A stretch of DNA of 9,079 bases. Source: Trueperaceae bacterium (GTDB lineage Bacteria; Deinococcota; Deinococci; Deinococcales; Trueperaceae). Below the pieces are notes generated by a model. The model ran no database searches and was not told the origin of the DNA. It saw only the letters and a program-made list of their open reading frames with translations. The translations under genes were made by a program, and so were the position numbers. How positions within the stretch are numbered: the stretch's first letter is position 1; every line of letters begins with the position of its first letter. The stretch is taken from contig SLSM01000147.1 of NCBI GenBank assembly GCA_007130445.1, positions 1-9,079 of the forward strand, written 5' to 3'. This document shows positions 1 through 6,301 of this stretch, in pieces.

Positions 1-579
1 ACCTTCGTGCTGCGGCGCCTGCTCGAGCGCGGCGTCGAGGGCGCGGCGGTGGCGCTCGTGTGGGACCCGATCGTGCACCACCTGGCGCGCTCCGCCGGCG
101 CCGGTGCCCAGTTGCAGGTGCGCTTGGGCGGCAAGATGGGACCCACCTCCGGCGACCCGCTCGACCTCGACGTCACCGTCGTGCAGTTGATCGACGGCCT
201 GGTGCAGCAGTGGCCGCAGACCGATGGGGTCGCCTACGCGAACCCGGCGGGCGACGCCGTGCACCTGCGCGTGCATGGTCTCGTGGGCGGCCCCGAGGTG
301 CCTGGCGGCGTCGACGTGATCGTCAACACCCGCCGCGGCCAGGTGCTCGGCCTCGAGCCCTTCACCGCCTTCGGCATCGGCATGGAAACCGGGCGCATCC
401 TGGTGGTGAAGTCGATCCAGCACTTCTACGCCGCCTACGGTCCCGTCGCGGGCGAAGTGATCTACATGGCAGCGCCCGGCGCCGTGGCGCCGATCATGGA
501 GCAGATCCCCTTGGTGCGCGCCGATCTGCAGAAGTACCCGTGGGTCGAGGATCCGTGGCCGGAGGGCGACGCGGGCTGA
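1..579 (+). CDS. MlrC-family (M81) metallopeptidase, C-terminal part
   Basis: The reading frame is open from the first base, so the gene enters from outside the window and only about 192 C-terminal codons are visible. The sequence matches the MlrC C-terminal domain: a KMGPTSGDPLDLDV block in the first third, a VDVIVNTRR block in the middle, and VKSIQHFYAAYGPVAGEV followed by YMAAPGAVAP near the end. MlrC is known from microcystin degradation as a putative zinc peptidase acting on linearised peptide. Most family members occur in organisms with no link to microcystin and have unknown substrates. The metal-binding N-terminal domain lies upstream, so activity cannot be judged here. A GTG at position 7 could be called as a start but lies inside the conserved domain and is not one. 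The gene converges with the RelE-type toxin gene 31 bases downstream. Confidence 0.86.
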   Translation, partial: TFVLRRLLERGVEGAAVALVWDPIVHHLARSAGAGAQLQVRLGGKMGPTSGDPLDLDVTVVQLIDGLVQQWPQTDGVAYANPAGDAVHLRVHGLVGGPEVPGGVDVIVNTRRGQVLGLEPFTAFGIGMETGRILVVKSIQHFYAAYGPVAGEVIYMAAPGAVAPIMEQIPLVRADLQKYPWVEDPWPEGDAG

Positions 580-610
580 ACGGGTCATCGATCGCCTCGC
601 GACGACCGGC

Positions 611-877
611 TCAACCGCTCCGATACGCGTCGCGTCGATCGGCGACCCGGATGACGAGCACCACGAGCTCCGCGTCGCGAATCTCGTACACGATCCGATA
701 ACGGCCCTGGCGTACGCGGAACAGGTCCGCTCCCGTGAGTTTCACGCACCCTCGAGGGCGGGGATCGTCGGCGAGCCGCTCGATGCGGTCGACGACTCGG
801 CGACGATCGGCCTTCGTCCCCAAGGTTTCGAGATCACGTGCGGCGCTTGGCTTGATACGCAGGCTATAGCTGGCCAC
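611..877 (-). CDS. RelE/ParE-type toxin
   Basis: An 88-residue protein with the RelE-family layout: an N-terminal strand (SLRIKPSAARDLETL), two helices, then a KLTG motif at residues 46-49, LFRVRQGRYRIVYEI at 52-66, and the C-terminal RRDAYR at 81-86. RelE toxins are ribosome-dependent mRNA endonucleases, while ParE relatives act on gyrase. The LTG..L.R.R.G.YR..YEI....L pattern and basic C-terminus favour the RelE side, but that is inference. The start is GTG at 877, lying inside the last codons of the antitoxin gene (14-base overlap with its TAG stop), so translation is probably coupled. A GAAGGA stretch lies about 11 bases upstream of the start. It is the last gene of a minus-strand group and ends facing the MlrC gene. 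Confidence 0.88.
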   Translation of the reverse strand: MASYSLRIKPSAARDLETLGTKADRRRVVDRIERLADDPRPRGCVKLTGADLFRVRQGRYRIVYEIRDAELVVLVIRVADRRDAYRSG

Positions 878-1097
878 GCCGACGCATGTCCTTCACGACA
901 TCCGCGAACGACAGAGCCGGCTCGCCCTCCCGCTCCTCGACGGTAAGGAGATCGTCTGCGTCCTCCGAGAGGCTCGCCCGGACGGCCTCGTTGACGAGCT
1001 CCGACACGGACCGGTCCGTCTCCGCGGCCTTGACGCGGAGCGCACGGTGCACGGCCGCGTCGAAGTACACCGTCGCGCGCTTCGAGGACGCATCCAT
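864..1097 (-). CDS. Ribbon-helix-helix antitoxin partner of the RelE-type toxin
   Basis: A 77-residue protein. Residues 8-42 form a ribbon-helix-helix DNA-binding domain: a short strand (ATVYFD), a helix (AAVHRALRVKAAE), then a turn and second helix (RSVSELVNEAVRASL). The acidic middle (SEDADDLLTVEEREGE) and the C-terminal helix (SFADVVKDMRRRG) probably form the toxin-binding arm. It precedes and overlaps the toxin gene, the usual antitoxin-first order. A longer frame runs upstream but is only the shadow of other genes. The ATG at 1097 is chosen because the domain starts right after it and because a promoter with a 17-base spacer ends 6 bases upstream. No Shine-Dalgarno is present, so the message is probably leaderless. 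It likely represses its own promoter through the doubled palindrome at 1116-1131. Confidence 0.85.
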   Translation of the reverse strand: MDASSKRATVYFDAAVHRALRVKAAETDRSVSELVNEAVRASLSEDADDLLTVEEREGEPALSFADVVKDMRRRGQL

Positions 1098-1103
1098 GGA
1101 TGC

Positions 1104-1132
1104 AGGATAGCGACATGACGTCATGACGTCAA
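1104..1132 (-). promoter_or_regulatory. Promoter of the RHH-RelE toxin-antitoxin pair
   Basis: Read on the minus strand, TTGACG (1132-1127) is a near-consensus -35 box, followed by exactly 17 bases and TATCCT (1109-1104) as the -10 box. Only 6 bases separate the -10 from the antitoxin ATG at 1097, so the expected transcription start is at or next to the A of the start codon and the mRNA would be leaderless. The spacer is filled by the palindrome listed separately. Confidence 0.6.
1116..1131. repeat. Doubled palindrome, candidate antitoxin operator
   Basis: TGACGTCA occurs twice in direct succession (1116-1123 and 1124-1131). Each 8-base unit is a perfect palindrome, and so is the whole 16-base block. 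It lies between the -10 and -35 boxes of the toxin-antitoxin promoter, where a bound ribbon-helix-helix dimer pair would block RNA polymerase. Two adjacent half-site pairs fit the cooperative binding typical of ribbon-helix-helix antitoxins. The operator role is inferred; the repeat itself is plain in the sequence. Confidence 0.65.
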
Positions 1133-1726
1133 TGCGCCGCCGTCTGGCGGTGGCCGCATCGGGGTCCTGTTGATCCGCTCGATCTCCCCGAGCTCCTCGC
1201 TCTCGAAGCCAGCAGCACGCAGGATCGCCAGCACGAAGTCGGTCTTGCCCGCCACGTAGGCGTCCATGTCGTGCGGATGCGCTCGAGCGAGGCGGCGCTT
1301 GAGCGCGCCGTAGGCGCGCACCGAGGCGGGGAACGCACGCAGGTGGTCGCGGACGGCGAGGTGGTTCCGGAGCGCGACGCTCCCCTGCGGGCACACGTAC
1401 AGGTGGTGCGGCGGCAGGGTCGGATCGGTGCGAGGCGCCTCGAAGGCCTCGCGGCCCGTGAGACCGAAGTTGTCTCGGTGCACGTAGCCGATGCCGGCGA
1501 GGCGCGCGATGGCGAGCGTCACGGCGGCATCGTCGGCCACGACCACGTCGACGTCGATGATCGGTTTCGCCCACAACCCCGGCACCGACGTGCTCCCGAC
1601 GTGCTCGACCGCGAGTGCGACGTCGTGCAGACCGGGCCAGACGGTGTCGCGCACGCGCTCGAACGCCTCGGCCCAGGCGGGGTCGTACTCGACGACGGCG
1701 ATGGCAGGCGACTCGGGATCGCTCAC
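1121..1726 (-). CDS. GrpB family protein (nucleotidyltransferase-like fold)
   Basis: A 201-residue protein with the GrpB/UPF0157 signature: VVEYDPAWAEAFERV at residues 11-25, HVGSTSVPGL at 42-51 and KPIIDVDV at 54-61. It also has the RNHLAVRDHLRAFP and DMDAYVAGKTDFVLAILRAAG blocks towards the C-terminus. The GST...D.D pattern resembles the active-site core of nucleotidyltransferases, but no general biochemical role is established for the family. The start is GTG at 1726, whose GTGA overlaps the stop of the upstream YjbR/MmcQ gene by 4 bases, indicating translational coupling. Its last codons (Ala-Leu-Thr-Ser-stop) are made from the -35 box and palindrome of the downstream toxin-antitoxin promoter, so a repressor bound there would sit on the end of this gene. 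Confidence 0.87.
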   Translation of the reverse strand: MSDPESPAIAVVEYDPAWAEAFERVRDTVWPGLHDVALAVEHVGSTSVPGLWAKPIIDVDVVVADDAAVTLAIARLAGIGYVHRDNFGLTGREAFEAPRTDPTLPPHHLYVCPQGSVALRNHLAVRDHLRAFPASVRAYGALKRRLARAHPHDMDAYVAGKTDFVLAILRAAGFESEELGEIERINRTPMRPPPDGGALTS

Positions 1727-2091
1727 GCGTCGCCACCCGCCAGCGCGCTCGCGAGGCCCTTGGGCGCCACCAGCACGTAGGCGTCGCGCACCAGCTCGTC
1801 GACCTCGTCCCAATCGACCGCCACGTCCAGGTACACGCCCAACCAACCGCGGTGGCCGACGTACGGCGGCCGGAAGAACCGTTCCGGGTGATGGGCGACC
1901 AGCGCCTCCTGCGCACCCGGCGGCGCCGCGCACCAGCACGCCACGCGCTCGTCGTGGTGGCGGTCCGCGAAGGTCACGAACAGCCGCTTCCCACGCACGA
2001 ACCAGGCGGGTTCGCCGTGGCTGAGCCGCTCCTCTACCTCGGGCAGCGCGAGGCAGATGCCGCGCAGGCGAGCCAACACGTCGCTCGACAT
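1723..2091 (-). CDS. MmcQ/YjbR family protein
   Basis: A 122-residue protein, close to the usual length of this family. Typical blocks are an N-terminal helix ending in CLALPEVEERLSHGEPAWFV, the strand RGKRLFVTF, the RFFRPPYVGHRGWLGVYLD stretch and the final helix WDEVDELVRDAYVLVAPKGL. Family members share the small CyaY-like/double-wing fold and are often labelled DNA-binding, although a molecular function is not settled. The ATG at 2091 is preferred over a GTG nine codons upstream because the conserved region starts there and the extra residues are not family-like; only a weak GGGA lies upstream. The gene is the first of a coupled pair with the GrpB gene and lies 40 bases downstream of the broken ABC permease on the same strand. 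Confidence 0.85.
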   Translation of the reverse strand: MSSDVLARLRGICLALPEVEERLSHGEPAWFVRGKRLFVTFADRHHDERVACWCAAPPGAQEALVAHHPERFFRPPYVGHRGWLGVYLDVAVDWDEVDELVRDAYVLVAPKGLASALAGGDA

Positions 2092-2131
2092 GGTCCCGAG
2101 TCTGGCACGCGGCCGCACCTCGGCGCCAGCG

Positions 2132-2815
2132 TCACCGTGCTGCGAAGGACGTCGGCTCGGCCACGGTCGCCGCGGTCGTCTTCGCGGCCTCGCGCGACGC
2201 CCCTAGCGGCACGGCGATCGCGGGCGCGTCGACTCGATCCGGGCGCCGTCGCCGACGCGCGCGCCAGAGCGCCTGCAGGCGCTGGCCGCCGAACACCGCG
2301 CAGAAGACCAGGCCCAGCATCAACGCCATGGCGCCGGAGGTCGCGGCATCGAGCGCGTACGCCACGCCGAAGCCGGCCAGGGCGCCGGCCGCAGCGATCG
2401 CGGTGGTCCACCACAGCATGTGCGACAAGCGTTTCGTCACCAGGTGGGCGGTGGCCGCAGGGACGATCATGAGCGCGACCGTGAGGATGGATCCCGCCGC
2501 GTAGAACGCGGCCGTGATCGTCACCGAGACGAGGAACATGAACGCGTAATGGAGACGCCGCACGCGGAACCCGAGCAGCTCGGCGAGCGTCGGATCGAAC
2601 GTCGTGATCTTCAGCTCCTTGTAGAAGCGGGCGATGAACGCCACGTTCAGCAGGAGGACCGCCAGCATCACGTAGAGGTAGCGGGGCCCGAACGACGCAC
2701 CCGCGATCTCGAGATGGATGAACGCGGCGAGGTTCAAGTCGCCGACGAGCACCACGTGCTCGTCGAGGTGGACGTTCGAGAAGCGCAGGCTGACGAGGAT
2801 GATGCCGATGGATTC
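2132..2815 (-). pseudogene. Metal ABC transporter permease (ABC-3, ZnuB/MntB type), N-terminal half missing
   Basis: About 228 codons match the C-terminal half of zinc/manganese/iron-chelate ABC permeases. They begin at SIGIILVSLRFSNVHLD, then AVLLLNVAFIARFYKELKITTFDP, LGFRVRRLHYAFMFLVSVT, AAGSILTVALMIVPAATAHLV and DAATSGAMALMLGLVF. The TFDP..A..LGF and VGAILVVALMI.PPATA-like motifs are characteristic. Four membrane segments remain. The family normally has several more upstream. Family resemblance stops abruptly near 2815, where the codon is GTC and no start codon or binding site is present. Further upstream in this frame lies only the antisense of the + strand fragment. No substrate-binding protein or ATPase gene is nearby. 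I read it as a truncated remnant. The basic tail after the last membrane segment is longer than usual. Confidence 0.8.
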
Positions 2816-2820
2816 GACAC
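2806..2820. other. Probable rearrangement junction between two gene fragments
   Basis: Minus-strand similarity to the metal ABC permease ends at about 2812-2818, and the + strand frame of the membrane protein fragment becomes plausible from about 2816. Both genes lack their 5' halves exactly here, and no intergenic sequence separates them. A deletion or inversion with both ends inside genes would give this arrangement. An assembly join would look the same. The exact base cannot be fixed by eye. Confidence 0.5.
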
Positions 2821-3613
2821 CGCACGGCAGCGGCCGCGACGTGCTCGCCCAGCCGGCGATCGAGCGCGACGGCGCCCCTGGCCTGGGTCGGGGCCCGCTG
2901 CCCTGCTGGCCCCGGCGTCGACGCCGGCGCCCACGTCCCGTGCGAGCGTCGGCGCCGGCATCCCGGCGGCGCGGGTCGACGTGACGCTGGCGCGCACGAG
3001 CCTCGGCATCTTCGCGCGCGTGCTGGTCGTGGAACTCACGCTGCTCGTCAAGGGACGCGGTCTCGCGTGGTACCTGGTGGCGGCAGGGTTGATCGTCGCA
3101 TGCCTGTTCGCTCCCATCGAGGCCGTGCAGCGCTGGCTCCTGCCGTTGGCGTGGCTGTGGCCGTTGCCGCTGTGGTCGGAGGTGGGGGCGCGCGAGACGC
3201 GCCACCGCACACGCGAGCTCCTCTTCAGCGCCCCAGCGCCAGTGCTCCGGCAGCTGCCGGCGGCCTGGCTGGCCGGCGTGCTGCTCGCGCTCCTCACCGG
3301 GAGCGGCGCGCTCGTGCGGTTGGCTGCCGAGCCGGCCCTCGCGCCCGGCTTCGTGGCGGGTGCGCTGTTCATCCCCTCGCTGGCGCTGCTCCTCGGCATC
3401 CTCAGCGGTTCGGGGCGGGCGTTCCAGATCGTGTGGATGGTGCTCTGGTAGCTGGGCCCAATGAACGGCGTCCCGGTCTTCGACGTGACAGGCGCGACGG
3501 CAGCCGGAAGCGCCGCGGGGACGCCATGGACGTACGCGCTAGCGAGCGCGGCGCTCGTGGCGGGCGCGGCGCTTGCGCGCCGGCACCAGGTGCGACCGCT
3601 CTGGCGCCGCTAG
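2816..3613 (+). pseudogene. ABC-2-like multi-pass membrane protein, C-terminal fragment with internal amber stop
   Basis: The frame carries five to six hydrophobic segments (around WYLVAAGLIVACLFAP, WLLPLAWLWPLPLW, AAWLAGVLLALLTGSG, AGALFIPSLALLLGIL, IVWMVLW and ALASAALVAGAAL). It also has conserved-looking blocks GARETRHRTRELLFSA and LRQLPAAWLAG, seen in large bacterial ABC-2-type or related membrane proteins whose transport role is predicted only. The start is missing: the segment before about 2980 is a low-complexity Pro/Arg/Ala linker that runs back to the junction at about 2815. A TAG at 3449-3451 interrupts the frame after VLW. The same frame then continues with LGPMNGVPVFDVTG and another membrane helix to the TAG at 3611, so one tyrosine codon has most likely mutated to a stop. 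A GTG at 2981 could start a shortened product. Confidence 0.75.
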
Positions 3614-3628
3614 ATGCCACGGTTCGGC

Positions 3629-3634
3629 TACGCT
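3629..3634 (+). promoter_or_regulatory. Possible -10 box of the transaldolase gene
   Basis: TACGCT in the context GGCTACGCTGG fits the TANNNT -10 pattern. It lies in the 88-base gap between the broken membrane gene and the transaldolase start. No convincing -35 box is present at 16-18 bases upstream, so this is weak. Confidence 0.25.
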
Positions 3635-3689
3635 GGAGTGCGCTGGACGCGACGCGTCCCCGCCCGTGGCCGTACCCCGTCATGCGCCG

Positions 3690-3695
3690 AAGGAG
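3690..3695 (+). promoter_or_regulatory. Ribosome binding site of the transaldolase gene
   Basis: AAGGAG lies 6 bases before the ATG at 3702. It is one of only two strong Shine-Dalgarno sequences in the window and supports the chosen start. Confidence 0.75.
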
Positions 3696-3701
3696 TGACC
3701 G

Positions 3702-4781
3702 ATGAGTGCGTACCGCAGCCCCCTGCACGAGATGAGCGAGACCACCCCGACCGACTACTGGAACGACTCGTGCGCCATCGACGAGCTCACCTACGGCATC
3801 GAGCACGGCGCCGTCGGGGCCACCACCAACCCGGTGATCGTCGTGGACGTGCTGAAGAAGGCCTACGGTGAGTGGAGCCCGCGCATCCAGGCGCTGATCG
3901 AGGCGCACCCGCACGGGACCGAGGACGACATCGCCTGGGCGCTGATCGACGAGATGGCGATCAAGGCCGCGGCGCTGCTCATGCCGACCTTCGAGCGGAC
4001 CGCCGGCAAGAAGGGCCGCCTGTCGATGCAGACGAGCGCGAAGTTCTACCGCAACGCCCAGGCGATGGTCGAACAGGCGCAGCACTTCGCCACCGTGATC
4101 CCGAACCTCAACGTCAAGATGCCGGTCACGGCCGCGGGCGTCGAGGGGATCGAGGAGGCCACGTACCGAGGCATCAGCGTGAACGCCACGGTCTCGTTCA
4201 CGGTGCCCCAGGCACTCGCCGTGGCCGAGGCCGTCGAGCGCGGGCTGAAGCGCCGCGAGGCCGATGGGCACGACGTCTCCGAGATGGCGCCGGTCAGCAC
4301 CATCATGGTCGGTCGGACCGACGACTGGATCAAGGTGGTGGCCAACAAGCGCGGCATCGTCACCGATCCCGGGTACCTCGAATGGGCGGGCGTGGCGGTG
4401 CTGAAGCACGCCTACGGCCTCTACCAGGAGCGCGGCTACCGCACCAGGCTGCTCGCGGCCGCGTACCGCAACCATCACCACTGGTCGCAGTTCATCGGCG
4501 GCGACGTGGTGCTCACCATCCCGTACGCGTGGGCGCAGCGCTTCAACGGCTCGGACGTGAGCGTCGCCGACCGCATGGACGAGCCCGTCGACCCCCGGAT
4601 CGTCGCAGAGCTGCGCGCGAAGTTCGACGACTTCCGCAAGGCCTACGACGCCGACGGGATGACGGTCGCCGAGTTCGACGATTACGGCGCCACGCGTCGG
4701 ACGCTACGCCAGTTCATCGGCGGCTACGCCGAACTCTGCCAGATGATCCGCGAGGTGATGGTCCCGAACCCCGACAAGTGA
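3702..4781 (+). CDS. Transaldolase-family protein
   Basis: A 359-residue protein of the transaldolase (TIM-barrel, class I aldolase) family. Transaldolases move a dihydroxyacetone unit between sugar phosphates in the pentose phosphate pathway. Visible landmarks are GATTNPVIV at residues 39-47, RLSMQTSAKFYRNAQ at 106-120, and NVKMPVTAAGVEGIEEA at 137-153 in which K139 is the expected Schiff-base lysine. GISVNATVSFTVPQALAVAEA follows at 157-177, with STIMVGRTDDW at 199-209 further on. All core elements appear present, so it is probably active. It carries extra sequence after the barrel core (residues 220-359) compared with short transaldolases, including HHHWSQFIGGDVVLTIPYAWA. No other pentose phosphate gene is adjacent. 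It appears monocistronic with its own ribosome binding site. Whether it acts as transaldolase or on another sugar phosphate cannot be decided here. Confidence 0.88.
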   Translation: MSAYRSPLHEMSETTPTDYWNDSCAIDELTYGIEHGAVGATTNPVIVVDVLKKAYGEWSPRIQALIEAHPHGTEDDIAWALIDEMAIKAAALLMPTFERTAGKKGRLSMQTSAKFYRNAQAMVEQAQHFATVIPNLNVKMPVTAAGVEGIEEATYRGISVNATVSFTVPQALAVAEAVERGLKRREADGHDVSEMAPVSTIMVGRTDDWIKVVANKRGIVTDPGYLEWAGVAVLKHAYGLYQERGYRTRLLAAAYRNHHHWSQFIGGDVVLTIPYAWAQRFNGSDVSVADRMDEPVDPRIVAELRAKFDDFRKAYDADGMTVAEFDDYGATRRTLRQFIGGYAELCQMIREVMVPNPDK

Positions 4782-4814
4782 CGTCGACGACGCGCGAACG
4801 GAGCTAGCGAAGCC

Positions 4815-5522
4815 CTACCCCGCCGACGCCAGGGCCTCCGCCGTACGCTTGATGCCGATCATCGTCTTGCGCGAGAACAGCGCCCCACCGAGGTTGAGGG
4901 GCCCGTTCCAGACCCACCGCGCGAAGCCGGCCTCGGACCCGTCGGCCCGCATCCGCAGGATGAGCCGCGTGCCGCCGTCGCCGGCGGGCCGGAGCACCCA
5001 CGCCATCGAGTTCTCCGACCACGTCTCGGGTACGGATCCGGTCCCGAGCTGGTCCGCTGTCAGCGTTCCTGCGACCATGACGAACGCCTCGCCGGGGTCG
5101 GCCCGGACGACCTCGTACGCCACCATGTCGTTGATGTGGATGGTGTCGCCCACCTGCATGCCCTGCAGCTCGGGGACGATCCGTTCCGAGGAGCGCCCGT
5201 CGACGAAGTCGGCGGATCCGGTGGCGCGGTAGAACCAATCCCAACCGTACCAACCGGCGCGATGCTGTCCCATCTGCTGTATGAGGGCGTACACGACGTC
5301 CGGTGGAGCGTCGATGGAGACGGCCTTGGTCGAGACCTCACGCTGCGCCGGGAAGAGATCGTCGCCAGGGAGCGACGTCGCGACCTCCTCGGCCGTGGCG
5401 CCCCAGGCATCCGTGAGCGACCGGGTCGTCGGTGGCACCACCAGGAACCCGACCACGACGATCAGGACGAACAGCCCGAGACCGATGCCTACCCACTTCA
5501 GGATCGCGAGAGCGGTTGCCAT
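4815..5522 (-). CDS. Membrane-anchored SRPBCC (START/Bet v 1-like) family protein
   Basis: A 235-residue protein. Residues 11-29 form one strongly hydrophobic helix (WVGIGLGLFVLIVVVGFLV) with no cleavage motif, so it is an N-terminal membrane anchor. A linker follows and then, from about residue 65, an SRPBCC domain. That domain has VSIDAPPDVVYALIQQMGQHRAGWYGWDW, RIVPELQGMQVGD and the C-terminal helix FSRKTMIGIKRTAEALA. The SRPBCC fold makes a deep hydrophobic pocket that binds lipids, polyketides or other small ligands; nothing here names the ligand. The ATG at 5522 is chosen over an upstream in-frame ATG because GGAG lies 9 bases before it and the extra residues do not look like protein of this type. 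It converges with the transaldolase gene 33 bases away. The 192 bases between it and the ParE-type toxin gene hold no gene that I can see, only the presumed leader. Confidence 0.8.
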   Translation of the reverse strand: MATALAILKWVGIGLGLFVLIVVVGFLVVPPTTRSLTDAWGATAEEVATSLPGDDLFPAQREVSTKAVSIDAPPDVVYALIQQMGQHRAGWYGWDWFYRATGSADFVDGRSSERIVPELQGMQVGDTIHINDMVAYEVVRADPGEAFVMVAGTLTADQLGTGSVPETWSENSMAWVLRPAGDGGTRLILRMRADGSEAGFARWVWNGPLNLGGALFSRKTMIGIKRTAEALASAG

Positions 5523-5714
5523 CGCCACCAACTCCAAACGGCGACGAGAGGTGTCGAGGAGCGCATGTCGGACCTTCCGTGGTGGCCTCCACAGGCAGCA
5601 CGATCGTTGCGCGGGGATGGTCGCTACGGCCGCCCATGCGCTTGCGCGCACCGGCTTCGCCACGCATCATCGTACTGCCGCTCGATCCCGCGTGCGACGA
5701 CCAGTGGGCCGGCG

Positions 5715-6014
5715 TCAGGGTTCGCGCATCAGCCGCTCCGAACGCCACACGCGCACGACCCGGACACGTTCATCGTCCACGCGGTACACGATCCGAAACG
5801 GTGGCAGGATCAGCTCGCGCAACCAGGCGACCGCGAACTCAGGAACCATGCGACCGCTCTCAGGGACGTGCGCAAGCTGCTCGACGCGCGCCACGATCTC
5901 CCTGACCAGGCGCTCACCGACGTCCGGGACGCCTCGATCGGCGTACCAGGCCCGGAGCTCCTCGAGGTCGCGAACCGCGCCTTCCGCGAAGCCTATGGTG
6001 TGCAATCGAGGCAT
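5715..6014 (-). CDS. RelE/ParE superfamily toxin
   Basis: A 99-residue toxin of the ParE/RelE fold. It has an N-terminal strand (HTIGFAEGAVRDLEEL), a helix ending in a proline (RAWYADRGVP), a second helix (VGERLVREIVARVEQL), then PESGRMVPEF at 51-60 and LRELILPPFRIVYRV at 65-79. ParE toxins inhibit gyrase and RelE toxins cut mRNA. The long helical hairpin and GR.VPE motif lean towards the ParE subgroup. The target is inferred only. Its ATG overlaps the antitoxin stop by one base (TGATG), so the two are translationally coupled. It shares no obvious identity with the RelE-type toxin at 611-877 beyond the fold, so it is not a recent duplicate. Confidence 0.86.
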   Translation of the reverse strand: MPRLHTIGFAEGAVRDLEELRAWYADRGVPDVGERLVREIVARVEQLAHVPESGRMVPEFAVAWLRELILPPFRIVYRVDDERVRVVRVWRSERLMREP

Positions 6015-6289
6015 CAGCCAAGGCCGAGTCGGCGACGCACCTCTGTCAACGGGACCTCGCGCCCCTCGTCGAGATCCGCGAGGCCTGCGACGACAGCGCG
6101 CATGAACGCGCGCTCTTCTTGGGCCGCCTCGAACTCGGAGAGCCCTTGCATGACGGCGACACCCCTGCCATGACTCGTAAGCAGGACGGGCCGACCCGTC
6201 TCGCCCGTGCGCCGGACGACCTTGCCGGGGTTGACCTTGAGGTCACCGAGGGGAACGACGTCTTCGGAGAACTTGACGGAACGGCTCAT
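6014..6289 (-). CDS. Phd/YefM-type antitoxin
   Basis: A 91-residue antitoxin. Residues 1-55 follow the Phd/YefM pattern: FSEDVVPLGDLKVNPGKVVRRTGETGRPVLLTSHGRGVAVM, with the strand-turn-strand RPVLLTSHGRGVAVM typical of the DNA-binding dimer core. The C-terminal helix (EAAQEERAFMRAVVAGLADLDEGREV) is the expected toxin-binding segment. The start at 6289 is supported by GAGAGG 5 bases upstream. The gene lies directly before the ParE-type toxin gene. It probably represses the promoter region at 6302-6333, where repeats are visible. Confidence 0.86.
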   Translation of the reverse strand: MSRSVKFSEDVVPLGDLKVNPGKVVRRTGETGRPVLLTSHGRGVAVMQGLSEFEAAQEERAFMRAVVAGLADLDEGREVPLTEVRRRLGLG

Positions 6290-6301
6290 CTCGACCTCTC
6301 A

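Noticed and set aside
1116..1131. TGACGTCA resembles the eukaryotic cAMP response element
   Set aside because: The context is a bacterial promoter; the match is a coincidence of a short palindrome.
1121..1939. Extended GrpB frame starting at 1939
   Set aside because: The extra 71 residues are an Ala/Gly/Arg-rich shadow of the YjbR/MmcQ gene. The GTG at 1726 with its 4-base overlap fits the family start.
2420..2815. N-terminal part of the open + strand frame that leads into the membrane protein fragment
   Set aside because: This stretch is the antisense of the metal ABC permease. Its translation is charged, repetitive and unlike any membrane protein, so it is not the missing N-terminus.
3449..3451. 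Amber codon read as an unusual amino acid or by suppression
   Set aside because: TAG is an ordinary stop for several neighbouring genes, and the gene is already missing its 5' half, so decay is simpler than recoding.
3402..4481. Long minus-strand open frame antisense to the transaldolase gene
   Set aside because: High GC content suppresses stop codons on the opposite strand. The translation is low-complexity in His, Arg, Gly and Val with no family motifs, and the + strand frame is a clear transaldolase.
5523..5714. Possible small gene between the SRPBCC and ParE-type genes
   Set aside because: Open frames here are short extensions or shadows without a binding site or recognisable motif; a TACGAT on the minus strand (5674-5669) could be a -10 but lacks a -35.
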